From positions 1-42,925 of the forward strand of contig CAJUJO010000012.1 of NCBI GenBank assembly GCA_910586675.1: 42,925 nt of DNA, read 5' to 3'. The position numbers and the translations under genes are program-made. Below the pieces are notes generated by a model. It saw only the letters and a list, made by a program, of their open reading frames with translations, made no database searches and was not told the origin of the DNA. Shown one piece after another: positions 24,065-32,337 of this stretch; position 1 is the first letter of the stretch, and each line of letters starts with the position of its first letter. This stretch comes from an uncultured Christensenellaceae bacterium. Its GTDB lineage: Bacteria; Bacillota; Clostridia; Christensenellales; Borkfalkiaceae.

Positions 24065-24916
24065 TCAGGAGAAAGGGGTTGCCGTCAGAACGGAAACGCC
24101 GCTTATTTTCCGATTGTCCGTTTCGGAATGGACGGTTTCGCCGCGTGTTTCCGCATTTTTATGGAGCCATTCGTTTATGCGAAAATTTTCGGGCAGAAAC
24201 AGAATCCGTTTTCCGTCGTTTCCGAATCCGTTGTTTTCTTCCGTCGCAAGCCAGAATAAATTTTTTGCAAAATATCTGCAATAATACAGAGCTTCCGTTT
24301 CTTCGTTCGGAAAAGGCGTTCCGATTCCGCGTGCGATTTTTACGAAGCGACAAATTTCTCCGTCCGACATTATTTTTCGGAGCTCGAGTACGGAGAGGGG
24401 CGTTCCGTTTTTATCTGCGAAATATCCGCCGCTCGTAACGTCGAGCATGATCCATTTGTTTGCCCGGACGTCGAAGATCTCCGTTACGACGTGATTGTCC
24501 GTATCGTACGGCGAGCAGGGCATCAGCCAAACTCTGCGTGCATAAATGCCGAGAGCAAGAGAACACTCCTGCAATATTTTCGATTTATTTACGCAGTTGA
24601 TCCCGCAATGGGGTTTATTCAGCGCATAATCCAACAGTGCGAGCGCGTTGCAGCCGACGTGTTCGGAAAAATCGCCTTTGTGGGTAAGGCGGGGAGCAAA
24701 ATATTCCGTCAGGCGCGCCGTTTTTTCAAAAGGGCTTCCTTTACCCGCGATTTCCGCGATACGGTATTTTCGTTTCAGAAGTTCCAATTCGGCGCAGTCG
24801 AATCGGTAGGAAATGCGCGCAGATTCGCCCTTTTCAAAATCGGGATTCTGAAATAGTACGCCGCAAAAATGATTCAGTTCCTCTTGCAGGACGTCCGTCC
24901 ATTCAGCCTTAGTCAT
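24065..24916 (-). CDS. transglutaminase-like cysteine protein
   Basis: A 283-residue protein with the Cys-His-Asp order of transglutaminase-like domains: GINCVNKSKILQE (C108), TDNHVVTEIF (H142) and KWIMLDVTSGGYF (D159). Such domains act as proteases or amidases, or have lost activity. There is no signal peptide and no added domain, so the protein is probably cytoplasmic; the substrate is unknown. The promoter ends six bases before ATG and there is no ribosome binding site, so the message is predicted to be leaderless. It lies downstream of the DUF4130/radical SAM pair on the same strand but with its own promoter. Confidence 0.8.
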   Translation of the reverse strand: MTKAEWTDVLQEELNHFCGVLFQNPDFEKGESARISYRFDCAELELLKRKYRIAEIAGKGSPFEKTARLTEYFAPRLTHKGDFSEHVGCNALALLDYALNKPHCGINCVNKSKILQECSLALGIYARRVWLMPCSPYDTDNHVVTEIFDVRANKWIMLDVTSGGYFADKNGTPLSVLELRKIMSDGEICRFVKIARGIGTPFPNEETEALYYCRYFAKNLFWLATEENNGFGNDGKRILFLPENFRINEWLHKNAETRGETVHSETDNRKISGVSVLTATPFS

Positions 24917-24922
24917 ATTTGC

Positions 24923-24951
24923 ATTGTATCACGTTTTGCGGAATTATTCAA
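24923..24951 (-). promoter_or_regulatory. promoter abutting the transglutaminase-like start codon
   Basis: On the minus strand TTGAAT (24951-24946), 17 bases, TACAAT (24928-24923) preceded by CGTGA, then six bases and ATG at 24916. Confidence 0.65.
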
Positions 24952-24968
24952 GAAGTTGGGAAAAACAA

Positions 24969-25691
24969 TTATCGGTGCAATTCGGGCATAAACTTCCAAT
25001 AGCGCGCGGGCATATATCCGCGCATTTGCTTTAACCGTTCGCGTTCGGGAATATTTACGTCTTTGTAGTATTCTTTCCAGAGCGACTGCCAGCGTTCCTC
25101 GTCGGCGGAAAGGATAATTTCGGCGCGGTCGAGCGGCGCGAGAAAGGTGTTCTTTCCGTCGTATACAGCCGCTTTTTTGCGGGTTACGTCGTGAATCAGA
25201 AAGGGGAATTCGGGGAAACGTCCGCGGAAATGCGGCACGAGCAGATCGATAATATCGTTATCGGGCGAACATGGGGCGTATAGCGCGCCGCTTTCGCATT
25301 CGAGAAAGCGGATAAAGCCGTGCATGCGGTGAATCTCCGTATTCACACGGCGGATGCATTCGTCCGCGGCGAGCGCTTCTCGGCGGGCGAGCATCTGCCT
25401 TACGGGGCGCTTGAATGCGGCGAGCAGGCGGAAATATCCGAACGCGGTATCGTCGCGGTCGCAGTCGCCGCTTCGCAGCATTTTATTCAAATCGGAGATG
25501 CAGCTTCGGTCGAATTGCAAAAAGCGCCGCTCGGCTTTTTCTGCGCGCGCAGGGTTCGTCGAAACGGAAACCGCCTCTTCGCCCAGTGCGAGCTGCGCTT
25601 GCTTCGAGCATAGCCGCGCTTTCCCGTCGCCGTACGCTAACACGAACGCGGTAAAAAAGCCTTCCTTGGTGCCGTCGTAAAGGTAGATCAT
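24969..25691 (-). CDS. DUF4130 / TIGR03915 putative DNA-metabolism protein
   Basis: A 240-residue protein beginning MIYLYDGTKEGFFTAFVLAY, the TIGR03915 N-terminus, with VNTEIHRMHGFIRF, PDNDIIDLLVPHF and REGYMPARYWKFMPE-like RGYMPARYWKFMPEL at the end, typical of DUF4130. The family is nearly always paired with the radical SAM protein encoded just upstream here and is proposed to act in DNA repair or base modification; related DUF4130 domains fuse to uracil-DNA glycosylases. The start overlaps the radical SAM stop (ATGA), so the two are translated together. Confidence 0.9.
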   Translation of the reverse strand: MIYLYDGTKEGFFTAFVLAYGDGKARLCSKQAQLALGEEAVSVSTNPARAEKAERRFLQFDRSCISDLNKMLRSGDCDRDDTAFGYFRLLAAFKRPVRQMLARREALAADECIRRVNTEIHRMHGFIRFLECESGALYAPCSPDNDIIDLLVPHFRGRFPEFPFLIHDVTRKKAAVYDGKNTFLAPLDRAEIILSADEERWQSLWKEYYKDVNIPERERLKQMRGYMPARYWKFMPELHR

Positions 25692-26938
25692 AACTCCCCC
25701 GTGAGCGCCGCGATCGCGTTTGCGCGGTCGGAAAACAGGCTCAGTTGTTCGGCGTTTGCGCTGCGCTCCCCCGCGGCAAGCAGTCCGCGCACGGCGTATT
25801 GGTTTTTTGCGCCGAAAAATTTCCCCCCGCAGGTAATGAAGTGTTTCGCGCGTTTCAAGACGACGCGCATCTTTTTCAAATCGTCGAACGTAAGGGCGGT
25901 ATATCGCCGCGCTTCGGTAATTTTATAGGCGCTGCGCCCGCCGATTCCCGGCACGCGCAGCAGAACTTCCAGCGGCGCGCGGTTGATTTCTACGGGGAAG
26001 AGGTGCATGTTCCGCACCGCCCAGGCGCATTTCGGATCCATTTCCAAGGAAAGATTTTCCCCTTCGGGCGCGATTTCCTCGGCGGAAAAGCCGTAAAAGC
26101 GGAGCAGCCAGTCGGCTTGATAAAGGCGGTGTTCCCGTAGCTGCCCCGCGGGCAAGTCGGGCAATAGACTGTCGTGCACGACGGGCATATAGGAAGAATA
26201 ATATACGCGCTTTAACCCGTTTGCGCGATAAAGGCTTTGGGAAAGGCGCAGAATCTGTCCGTCCGGTTCGGGGCTTGCGCCAACGATCATCTGTGTCGTC
26301 TGTCCCGCGGGCAGAAATAATCCGCGTTTCTTTTCTTCTTTGAAAGCGAGCTTCTCTTCGGCGAGCGCGCGCATCGGGAGAAGCAGGCTTTCTTTACTCT
26401 TTTGCGGGGCAAGCAATTTTAAGCTCCGTTCGGAAGGGAGCTCGATATTGTAGCTCATGCGGTCGGCGTATTTCGCCGTTTCCCGGATAAGCGCCATGTC
26501 TGCGTGGGGGATTCCCTTTACGTGCACGTATCCGTGAAACCGGTATTCCGTGCGCAGTTTTTTTACGGTGAGATACAGCCGTTCCATGGTATAGTTGGGC
26601 GTTTTGCACACTGCGGAAGAAAGAAAAAGACCTTCGATATAATTTCGTTTGTAAAAATCGATTACAAGTTCGCACAGCTCGTCGGGCGTGGCTGTCGCGC
26701 GCGGAACGTCGGCGTCGCAGCGGTTGACGCAGTATTTGCAGTTGAACACGCAGTCGTTGCTCATCAGAATTTTAAGCAGGGAAACGCACCGCCCGTCGGG
26801 CGTAAAGGTATGGCAGCACCCCATTGCGTAGCCGTTTCCCATGCCTCCCGCATTTTGCCGCTTGCTTCCCGAAGAGGAGCAGGACACGTCGTATTTGGCG
26901 CCTTCCGTCAAAATTTTCAGCTTTGATTCCGAAATCAT
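25688..26938 (-). CDS. putative DNA modification/repair radical SAM protein (TIGR03916 type)
   Basis: A 416-residue protein. The radical SAM triad is CVFNCKYC (C63, C67, C70), with extra cysteines before it (C20, C41, C42, C51) that could hold a second cluster. The C-terminal part has a helix-hairpin-helix, RVPGIGGRSAYKI, consistent with DNA binding, and the chain ends with ANAIAALTGEL. It forms an operon with the DUF4130 protein. Proposed role: SAM-radical repair or modification of DNA, not demonstrated. The promoter is fully consensus and ends six bases before ATG, without ribosome binding site. Confidence 0.9.
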   Translation of the reverse strand: MISESKLKILTEGAKYDVSCSSSGSKRQNAGGMGNGYAMGCCHTFTPDGRCVSLLKILMSNDCVFNCKYCVNRCDADVPRATATPDELCELVIDFYKRNYIEGLFLSSAVCKTPNYTMERLYLTVKKLRTEYRFHGYVHVKGIPHADMALIRETAKYADRMSYNIELPSERSLKLLAPQKSKESLLLPMRALAEEKLAFKEEKKRGLFLPAGQTTQMIVGASPEPDGQILRLSQSLYRANGLKRVYYSSYMPVVHDSLLPDLPAGQLREHRLYQADWLLRFYGFSAEEIAPEGENLSLEMDPKCAWAVRNMHLFPVEINRAPLEVLLRVPGIGGRSAYKITEARRYTALTFDDLKKMRVVLKRAKHFITCGGKFFGAKNQYAVRGLLAAGERSANAEQLSLFSDRANAIAALTGEL

Positions 26939-26944
26939 GCTTTC

Positions 26945-26973
26945 ATTATATCACGCTTTCAGTAACATGTCAA
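26945..26973 (-). promoter_or_regulatory. consensus promoter abutting the radical SAM start codon
   Basis: On the minus strand TTGACA (26973-26968), exactly 17 bases, TATAAT (26950-26945) preceded by CGTGA, then GAAAGC and ATG at 26938. Transcription should start at or within a base or two of the A of ATG. Confidence 0.75.
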
Positions 26974-27000
26974 ACATTTGTTTGCGTTTTAGAAAAAAGT

Positions 27001-27037
27001 TTGAGGGCTTGCGCAAGCGGGTATAATATGGTATAAT
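27001..27037 (+). promoter_or_regulatory. overlapping promoters of the two-component operon
   Basis: TTGCGC (27009-27014), 17 bases, TATAAT (27032-27037). A second TATAAT (27022-27027) lies 15 bases after TTGAGG (27001-27006). Confidence 0.55.
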
Positions 27038-27062
27038 GCGATTAAAGGTGAAACCGTTGGCG

Positions 27063-27080
27063 TTTTCACAAAATTTTCAC
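27063..27080 (+). promoter_or_regulatory. Pho-box-like direct repeat before the response regulator gene
   Basis: TTTTCAC (27063-27069) is repeated at 27074-27080 with AAAA between, a 7-4-7 direct repeat with an 11-bp period as bound by PhoB/OmpR-type dimers. TATAAA (27086-27091) lies six bases further on. Likely an autoregulation site; inference. Confidence 0.45.
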
Positions 27081-27136
27081 GCAATTATAAAGCAAACTTA
27101 AAAGAGCGCATTTATACTGAATACAGGAGGAAAACC

Positions 27137-27808
27137 ATGAAAGTTCTGATTGTAGACGACGAGGAGATGATCCGAGCGGTGCTGCGCGAATACGTGGAAT
27201 TCGAGGGCGGAGAAGCAGACGAAGCGCAGGACGGCATGGAAGCCGTTAAAATGTGCCGCGAGAATGATTACGACGTGGTGCTCATGGACGTGATGATGCC
27301 CCGCCTCGACGGGTTTTCCGCCGTCAAGGAGATCCGTAAATTCAAGCAGACGCCCGTCATCATGCTGTCCGCGCGCGGGGAGGAATACGACAAACTGTTC
27401 GGATTCGAAATCGGATCGGACGATTACGTTACAAAACCGTTTTCCCCCAAGGAAGTTATGGCGCGGATTCATGCCGTCATGCGGCGCGCGAAGAACGCGA
27501 AGGAGCGCGCGGAAAAGGACGTGCTCGAATTTGAGGGGCTCAAAATCGATATGGTGGGGCGCAGCGTGTACGTGAACGGAGAAAAGGCGGAACTTACGCC
27601 CAAGGAGTACGAGCTTCTCTTTTATTTCGTTCAAAACGAAGGGGTTGCGCTCACGCGCGAACGGCTGCTCAACAAGGTGTGGGGGTATGATTTTTACGGC
27701 GATGACCGCACGGTAGACACGCACGTAAAGATGCTCCGCGGCAATTTGAAGGAATACCGAAAGTTTATCGTTACGCTCAGAGGACTGGGTTATAAATTCG
27801 AACGCTGA
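27137..27808 (+). CDS. OmpR/PhoB-family response regulator
   Basis: A 223-residue protein. The receiver domain has DDEE at 7-10, phosphoacceptor D51 in LMDVMMP, and K100 in YVTKPF. The winged-helix effector domain (about 128-223) contains ELTPKEYELL and DDRTVDTHVKMLRGNL, the recognition helix region, and ends TLRGLGYKFER. AGGAGG precedes the ATG. The kinase gene begins 16 bases after its stop, and two surface-protein genes follow in the same direction, so these are likely both partners and targets. Confidence 0.95.
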   Translation: MKVLIVDDEEMIRAVLREYVEFEGGEADEAQDGMEAVKMCRENDYDVVLMDVMMPRLDGFSAVKEIRKFKQTPVIMLSARGEEYDKLFGFEIGSDDYVTKPFSPKEVMARIHAVMRRAKNAKERAEKDVLEFEGLKIDMVGRSVYVNGEKAELTPKEYELLFYFVQNEGVALTRERLLNKVWGYDFYGDDRTVDTHVKMLRGNLKEYRKFIVTLRGLGYKFER

Positions 27809-27823
27809 TATAAGGAGGCCGGT

Positions 27824-29320
27824 TTGACGCACGGGAAAGCCGTAAAAAGCAATCATGCCGCATTTTCCAAGGACAGGAAGGGGAAAAACCTGAGCCTTGT
27901 TTTGTGGTTTGCATTTTCTCTTTTTGCCGTCGTCATCATTCTTTTGTGGGCGCTCGTGCAGAGCATTCTCGTTTCCGATCAATATAAGGAACGCGTGAAG
28001 AGCGAGCTGTACGAAGCGGGAAATCTTATGAAGGCGGAGCTGGACAGAGAATCGGAAATCGGTTTGCAGCAAGCGGGAAATAGCCTGTACGAGCTTTCCA
28101 ATCGTTACGGGCTGAGCCTTTACTTCATTTACGACAGCGGGGAATGCGTGTTTCCCGAACGCAACAATCGCAAGAGTTATCCGTTGCTCGCGCAGGAGCT
28201 GAGCCAAAAGCTCGGCGAGGACGGGCGCGTTCCGCTCGTCTACCAGCCGAACGGCGATTCGCTCGCCTATGCCGCATCGGGGAGCGCGCAGGGGAAAACT
28301 TGTTATATCTATCTGACCCGCTCGCTCGATTCCATGGACCTCGTCATCGGCGATATGCGCTGGACTATGCTGGCAATGGGATTATTCGTCGTCGTGCTCG
28401 CCTTTGTTGCGAGCGGATACGTTTCCATGCTTATCACAAAACCCGTTACCGAGGTTGCCGAAAAGGCGAAGGAGCTTGCCCGCGGCAATTACGACGTAAA
28501 ATTCGACGACGCCGAATATTCCTTTGCCGAAATGGCGGAGCTTTCTGACGCGCTCGGTTATGCGAGTTCGGAAATATCCAAGGCGGACAGAATGCAAAAG
28601 GAGCTCATCGCCAACGTTTCGCATGACTTCAAGACGCCGCTCACCATGATAAAGGCGTACGCTTTCATGATACAGGAAATTTCGGGAGACGACAAAGAGA
28701 AGCGCACAAAACACACGCAGGTCATTATCGACGAAACCGACCGCCTTGCGGCGCTCGTCAGCGATTTACTGGATATTTCCAAAATAAGGGCGGATATCGC
28801 CGAATTGGAAAGGGCGGTGTTCAACCTTTCCGAGGAGATATTCCGCGTCGTCGGCAGGTTCGGTTATCTTTCGGAAACGCAGGGATATAAATTTGAAACG
28901 GAGATCGAGGACGACCTCTACGTATGCGCCAGCCGCGAGCGCGTGGAGCAGGTGCTCTATAATCTCATCGGAAACGCAGCCAATTACACGGGAGAAGACA
29001 AGCGCGTAAAGGTGCGGCTGCTGCGGCGCGGAGAATATGCGCGTTTCGAGGTGATCGATACGGGTAAGGGTATTCCTGAAAGCGAATTAGACGGGGTGTG
29101 GGAGCGGTATTACCGTTCTTCGGAAACGCATAAGCGCCCCGTGCGCGGAACGGGGCTAGGGCTTTCGATTTGTAAAACGGTGCTCCAAAAGCACGGATTT
29201 CCTTTCGGAATAATATCCGAAGTGGGGAAAGGAAGCTGTTTTTGGGTGAATTTTCCCGTTACGGATTCGCAGGACGGCGGAAGCAAGGAAGAAGTCGGGA
29301 TAAGGAGCGAAAAAGAATGA
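27824..29320 (+). CDS. sensor histidine kinase
   Basis: A 498-residue membrane kinase. It has a first membrane helix (about 27-53), an external domain of roughly 115 residues, a second helix (about 180-205), a HAMP linker (TKPVTEVAEKAKELARGNYD), a dimerisation domain with H267 in VSHDFKTPLTM, and the ATPase domain with NLIGNAANYT (N box), DTGKGIPE (G1) and GTGLGLSI (G2). It would phosphorylate the response regulator encoded before it. The start is TTG with AAGGAGG eight bases upstream. Its TGA overlaps the ATG of the next gene, so kinase and surface protein are translationally coupled, which suggests the surface protein is part of the sensing unit. Confidence 0.93.
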   Translation: MTHGKAVKSNHAAFSKDRKGKNLSLVLWFAFSLFAVVIILLWALVQSILVSDQYKERVKSELYEAGNLMKAELDRESEIGLQQAGNSLYELSNRYGLSLYFIYDSGECVFPERNNRKSYPLLAQELSQKLGEDGRVPLVYQPNGDSLAYAASGSAQGKTCYIYLTRSLDSMDLVIGDMRWTMLAMGLFVVVLAFVASGYVSMLITKPVTEVAEKAKELARGNYDVKFDDAEYSFAEMAELSDALGYASSEISKADRMQKELIANVSHDFKTPLTMIKAYAFMIQEISGDDKEKRTKHTQVIIDETDRLAALVSDLLDISKIRADIAELERAVFNLSEEIFRVVGRFGYLSETQGYKFETEIEDDLYVCASRERVEQVLYNLIGNAANYTGEDKRVKVRLLRRGEYARFEVIDTGKGIPESELDGVWERYYRSSETHKRPVRGTGLGLSICKTVLQKHGFPFGIISEVGKGSCFWVNFPVTDSQDGGSKEEVGIRSEKE

Positions 29321-30765
29321 ATAAAAAACTTGCTGCCGCTTTGGCGGTGCCCGTCGCCGCAGGCGCGTTCGTGTGCGCGGGGCCGGGAAGGAGTCCTGCC
29401 GATGCGGGAAAAGCTTATCGTAATTTCACGCAAGGTACAAGCGCTTCGGGCGTTATTTGTGCCGACGGCGCTTGTCTTATCGAAGCGGAAAAGGTGTCCG
29501 TTTTTTTCGACATCCAGCACTTTCCTCAGGAAACGTACGGCGGGGAAGAACAGTTCTGCAAATACGGCGCGCACGCCGTAACGGAGTACAGTCTGCGCAA
29601 TCCGACGGACCAAGCGCTGCGGGTGAAGCTGCTGTTCCCGTTCGGCACGCCGCCGGAATATGCCGTCAGTTTTGGAGAAAACGGAAAAATCGTTTTCGCG
29701 GACGGCGCGCATTACCGCGTTGCGGCGGACGGCGCGGAAATCGTGCCCGAAGTGCGGCATACCTATCACGGTGATTTTTATTACTTCGACGCGCAAGAGG
29801 AAAAGGAACGCTTGTTTGACGGATATCGCAAGGACGACTTTTTTTCCTTTGAAACGCCCGTAACGTCCTACACTTATACATTAGAGAACGCGGAAGCGGA
29901 CCCCGACGAAGGTTCGGGTTACGGTTTCGTATCCTCTTTCGATTACAACCGCGCGAAGACGCGCGTGCTTCTGTCCTCTCCCGCCAATCTGCGCATCGAA
30001 AACGGCAGCAGCAAGGTATTTCTCGATTGCGTCGATTTCAGAGACAGAACGTTTACCGTGTACGCCATCGGCGCGCCGCCGGAGCAAGCGCCGGCGTGGC
30101 AGACGAAAAACGGGGATGCGGCGGGGGAGCGTTTCGCGCTTCTCTCTCAAAAAAACACGACGTTCGGCGCGCTCGTCGAATCGGGGCGAAAAGAGGAGAG
30201 CGACGTTTCCTGTACGGATTGGTATAACGCCGTCGTCGACAGGCTGAACGAAGCCCGCACGGATACCTGTGTGGTAGGCTCCTTCGAGGAACTGAAAAAG
30301 GGAAGCATGCTTTCCCGTTGGTACGAATATACGCTGGAAATTCCTGCGGGCGGTACTTCGGTGAATACCGTTACTGCGCCCGTCTATCCCGATATTGAAA
30401 CGACGGAAGCGGGCGGGGCGCGTGTTCCTACTTACCGCTACGAATATCTGCTGTCCGCGGCGAGCTGTTTTGCGGACGTCGGCGAGTTTACCGTTACCGT
30501 GCGCACGCCGTTTCGACTTTCCAACAGTACGCTTGCCTTTGAAGATGGGGAAGACGGGCAATACGTTTACAAAAAAGACGGACTTCCGCACGGCGAGCTT
30601 GCGTTCACGCTTTCGGACGGGGATGCCGCTCTGCCGCCCGAAGCGGGGGGGATGAGTGCTTCTCTCCTGACGGCGCTCATTATTCTCGGCGTGCTATGCG
30701 CGGGGGCGATCTGCTTGGCTGCGGCGGGATTTGTGATTACAAGAAAAAAGAAAAAAAGTAAATAA
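29317..30765 (+). CDS. membrane-anchored extracellular protein, paralog A
   Basis: A 482-residue protein of no named family known to me. It has an N-terminal hydrophobic signal (LAAALAVPVAAGAFVCAG), a ~420-residue external region and a C-terminal membrane helix (about 448-474) ending in KKKKSK. Blocks shared with the next gene are NPTDQALRVKLLFPFG, HTYHGDFYYFD, RLFDGYRKDDFFSFETPV, WYNAVVDRLNE and WYEYTLEIPAGGTSVNTVTAPVYP (quoted here in parts, about 295-370). The LLFPFG phrase recalls DUF4424-like proteins, but the match is too short to rely on. The ATG overlaps the kinase stop and AAGGAG lies upstream. Co-expression with the kinase suggests an accessory sensor or a regulated surface factor. 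Confidence 0.8.
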   Translation: MNKKLAAALAVPVAAGAFVCAGPGRSPADAGKAYRNFTQGTSASGVICADGACLIEAEKVSVFFDIQHFPQETYGGEEQFCKYGAHAVTEYSLRNPTDQALRVKLLFPFGTPPEYAVSFGENGKIVFADGAHYRVAADGAEIVPEVRHTYHGDFYYFDAQEEKERLFDGYRKDDFFSFETPVTSYTYTLENAEADPDEGSGYGFVSSFDYNRAKTRVLLSSPANLRIENGSSKVFLDCVDFRDRTFTVYAIGAPPEQAPAWQTKNGDAAGERFALLSQKNTTFGALVESGRKEESDVSCTDWYNAVVDRLNEARTDTCVVGSFEELKKGSMLSRWYEYTLEIPAGGTSVNTVTAPVYPDIETTEAGGARVPTYRYEYLLSAASCFADVGEFTVTVRTPFRLSNSTLAFEDGEDGQYVYKKDGLPHGELAFTLSDGDAALPPEAGGMSASLLTALIILGVLCAGAICLAAAGFVITRKKKKSK

Positions 30766-30776
30766 GATTGTTTTTG

Positions 30777-30803
30777 ATAAGAGCGGGACAAATGCCCGCT
30801 CTT
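30777..30803 (+). promoter_or_regulatory. perfect hairpin between the tandem paralogs
   Basis: ATAAGAGCGGG pairs perfectly with CCCGCTCTTAT (loop ACAAATG). It has no T-run after it, so it is more likely a partial terminator or an mRNA-stability or processing site than a full terminator. Confidence 0.4.
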
Positions 30804-30830
30804 ATGCGTTGTAAGGGCAAGGAGACGGAT

Positions 30831-32270
30831 ATGAAAAAAGGAAGAATATTTATCGTTGCGGCGGGGTTATTCGCGGCAGGCGCGCTCATGCCGGCAATTT
30901 CAACGGAAGCTTACGCCAATTCCGCCCCGCCCTATTGGGAGGGAACGGACGGTTCGGGAATCGTCGTTTCGGGCGCACAGTGCCCCGTGGAAGTCGAGCA
31001 CGAAACGCTTACCTTCCGCGTTCCGCAGCTTCCGACCTTTATGGAGCAGGACGACTTGAAAAATTACCGTTCGGAAGTTACGGCGAAGTACATCTTTTAC
31101 AATCCGACCGATCTGGACGTGAAGATGAAGCTGTTGTTTCCCTTCGGTTGCGCGCCCTCGTACATATATTCGGACGAAGAAGATTTTACCCGTTATACGA
31201 TTACGGCGGACGGCGCACCCGTCGAATTTACGCTCCGCCATACCTTTTGCCGTACTGCCGCATACGGCGGCTCTTCCTTCGACGTGGACGAGGAAATGGG
31301 GCAGCTTTTTGACGGGTTTCGGGAAGACGGGTTTTTCGCGCCCGATATGCCCGTTCGGGAATACCGTTATACCGTAAATAGTACGGAAGAGCGCCCGGAT
31401 CTCAAAATTCTGTTTGAATTCAATCCGCAGAAGACGAAAATTATCGGCAGCTCCGTATCCTACTCTAATATCGAAAACGGGCGCCTTGCGCTTACCCTCC
31501 GCCACGATTCCGTTTACGGCGGAAGCGGCGGCGTTTACGATTTTTCCTTTGCGGCGGCGGGGGAGAACCCGGTTATCTATTCGGCGGAAGCCGTACGCGG
31601 CGGCGAAAAGCTCGGCGGAGCGGAGGTTTCGCAAGGCAAGCGGGCGGAAACCACCTTTCGGAATTATATTCTCGCAAGGCGCGGAGCAGACAGCGCCGTG
31701 TCGGAATCCGATTGGTATAACGCGGCGCTCGATTATATGGAATATTATCGTTCATCCTCTCGGCGGCGGGGCGAGGATTTTTATGCCCTCACGCCCTATC
31801 TGACTCCGTACGATTTCACGCGCTGGTACGAATACGAGCTTACCGTATCCGCAGGGGGAAGAGCGGTCAACGAAGTTACCGCGCCCCTTTACCCGACGAT
31901 CGACGGGCGCGGGAATTCCGATTACCGCTATACCTACTATCTTTCGCCTGCGCGGAAATGGGCGGATTTCAGGGGGATCGACGTCGCCGTGGAAACGCCC
32001 TACAATCTGACGGATAGCTCGCTCGATTTTACAAAGGGGGAGGGCGTTTATACCTTTTCGCGCGGAAGCCTCCCGATGGGAGAGCTCACCTTTACGCTGT
32101 ACGAAGGGAACCGAAATTCTTCTTACGGGGGAGGGCTTTCGGAAGAGCTGATCTCCGCGCTCGTTATTGCGGGCGTTATCGTCGTCTTGTGCGCCGCGGT
32201 TGCAATCGTGTTCGGGGTTCGCCATTTCCGTCGCGGACGGAAGAGGGGCGGCGGGGAAGAGAAAAAATAA
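30831..32270 (+). CDS. membrane-anchored extracellular protein, paralog B
   Basis: A 479-residue paralog of the preceding protein. It has a clear signal peptide (FIVAAGLFAAGALMPA ... TEAYA, cleavage after AYA), an external region with NPTDLDVKMKLLFPFG, LRHTFCRTAAYGG, QLFDGFREDGFF, DWYNAALDYME and WYEYELTVSAGGRAVNEVTA, and a C-terminal membrane helix (about 443-465) followed by an arginine/lysine-rich cytoplasmic end. Order and spacing of the shared blocks match paralog A throughout, so the pair arose by duplication and then diverged widely. AAGGAG lies before ATG. A strong terminator ends the four-gene operon after this gene. Function unknown. Confidence 0.8.
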   Translation: MKKGRIFIVAAGLFAAGALMPAISTEAYANSAPPYWEGTDGSGIVVSGAQCPVEVEHETLTFRVPQLPTFMEQDDLKNYRSEVTAKYIFYNPTDLDVKMKLLFPFGCAPSYIYSDEEDFTRYTITADGAPVEFTLRHTFCRTAAYGGSSFDVDEEMGQLFDGFREDGFFAPDMPVREYRYTVNSTEERPDLKILFEFNPQKTKIIGSSVSYSNIENGRLALTLRHDSVYGGSGGVYDFSFAAAGENPVIYSAEAVRGGEKLGGAEVSQGKRAETTFRNYILARRGADSAVSESDWYNAALDYMEYYRSSSRRRGEDFYALTPYLTPYDFTRWYEYELTVSAGGRAVNEVTAPLYPTIDGRGNSDYRYTYYLSPARKWADFRGIDVAVETPYNLTDSSLDFTKGEGVYTFSRGSLPMGELTFTLYEGNRNSSYGGGLSEELISALVIAGVIVVLCAAVAIVFGVRHFRRGRKRGGGEEKK

Positions 32271-32276
32271 TTTCCG

Positions 32277-32309
32277 TAAAACGGACGGCGATTCGCGTCG
32301 TCCGTTTTT
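32277..32309 (+). terminator. terminator of the two-component/surface-protein operon
   Basis: ACGGACGGCG (32281-32290), loop ATTCG, CGTCGTCCGT (32296-32305), then TTTTT. Confidence 0.85.
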
Positions 32310-32337
32310 ATATAAAAAACAGTATACTTTTTTTACA

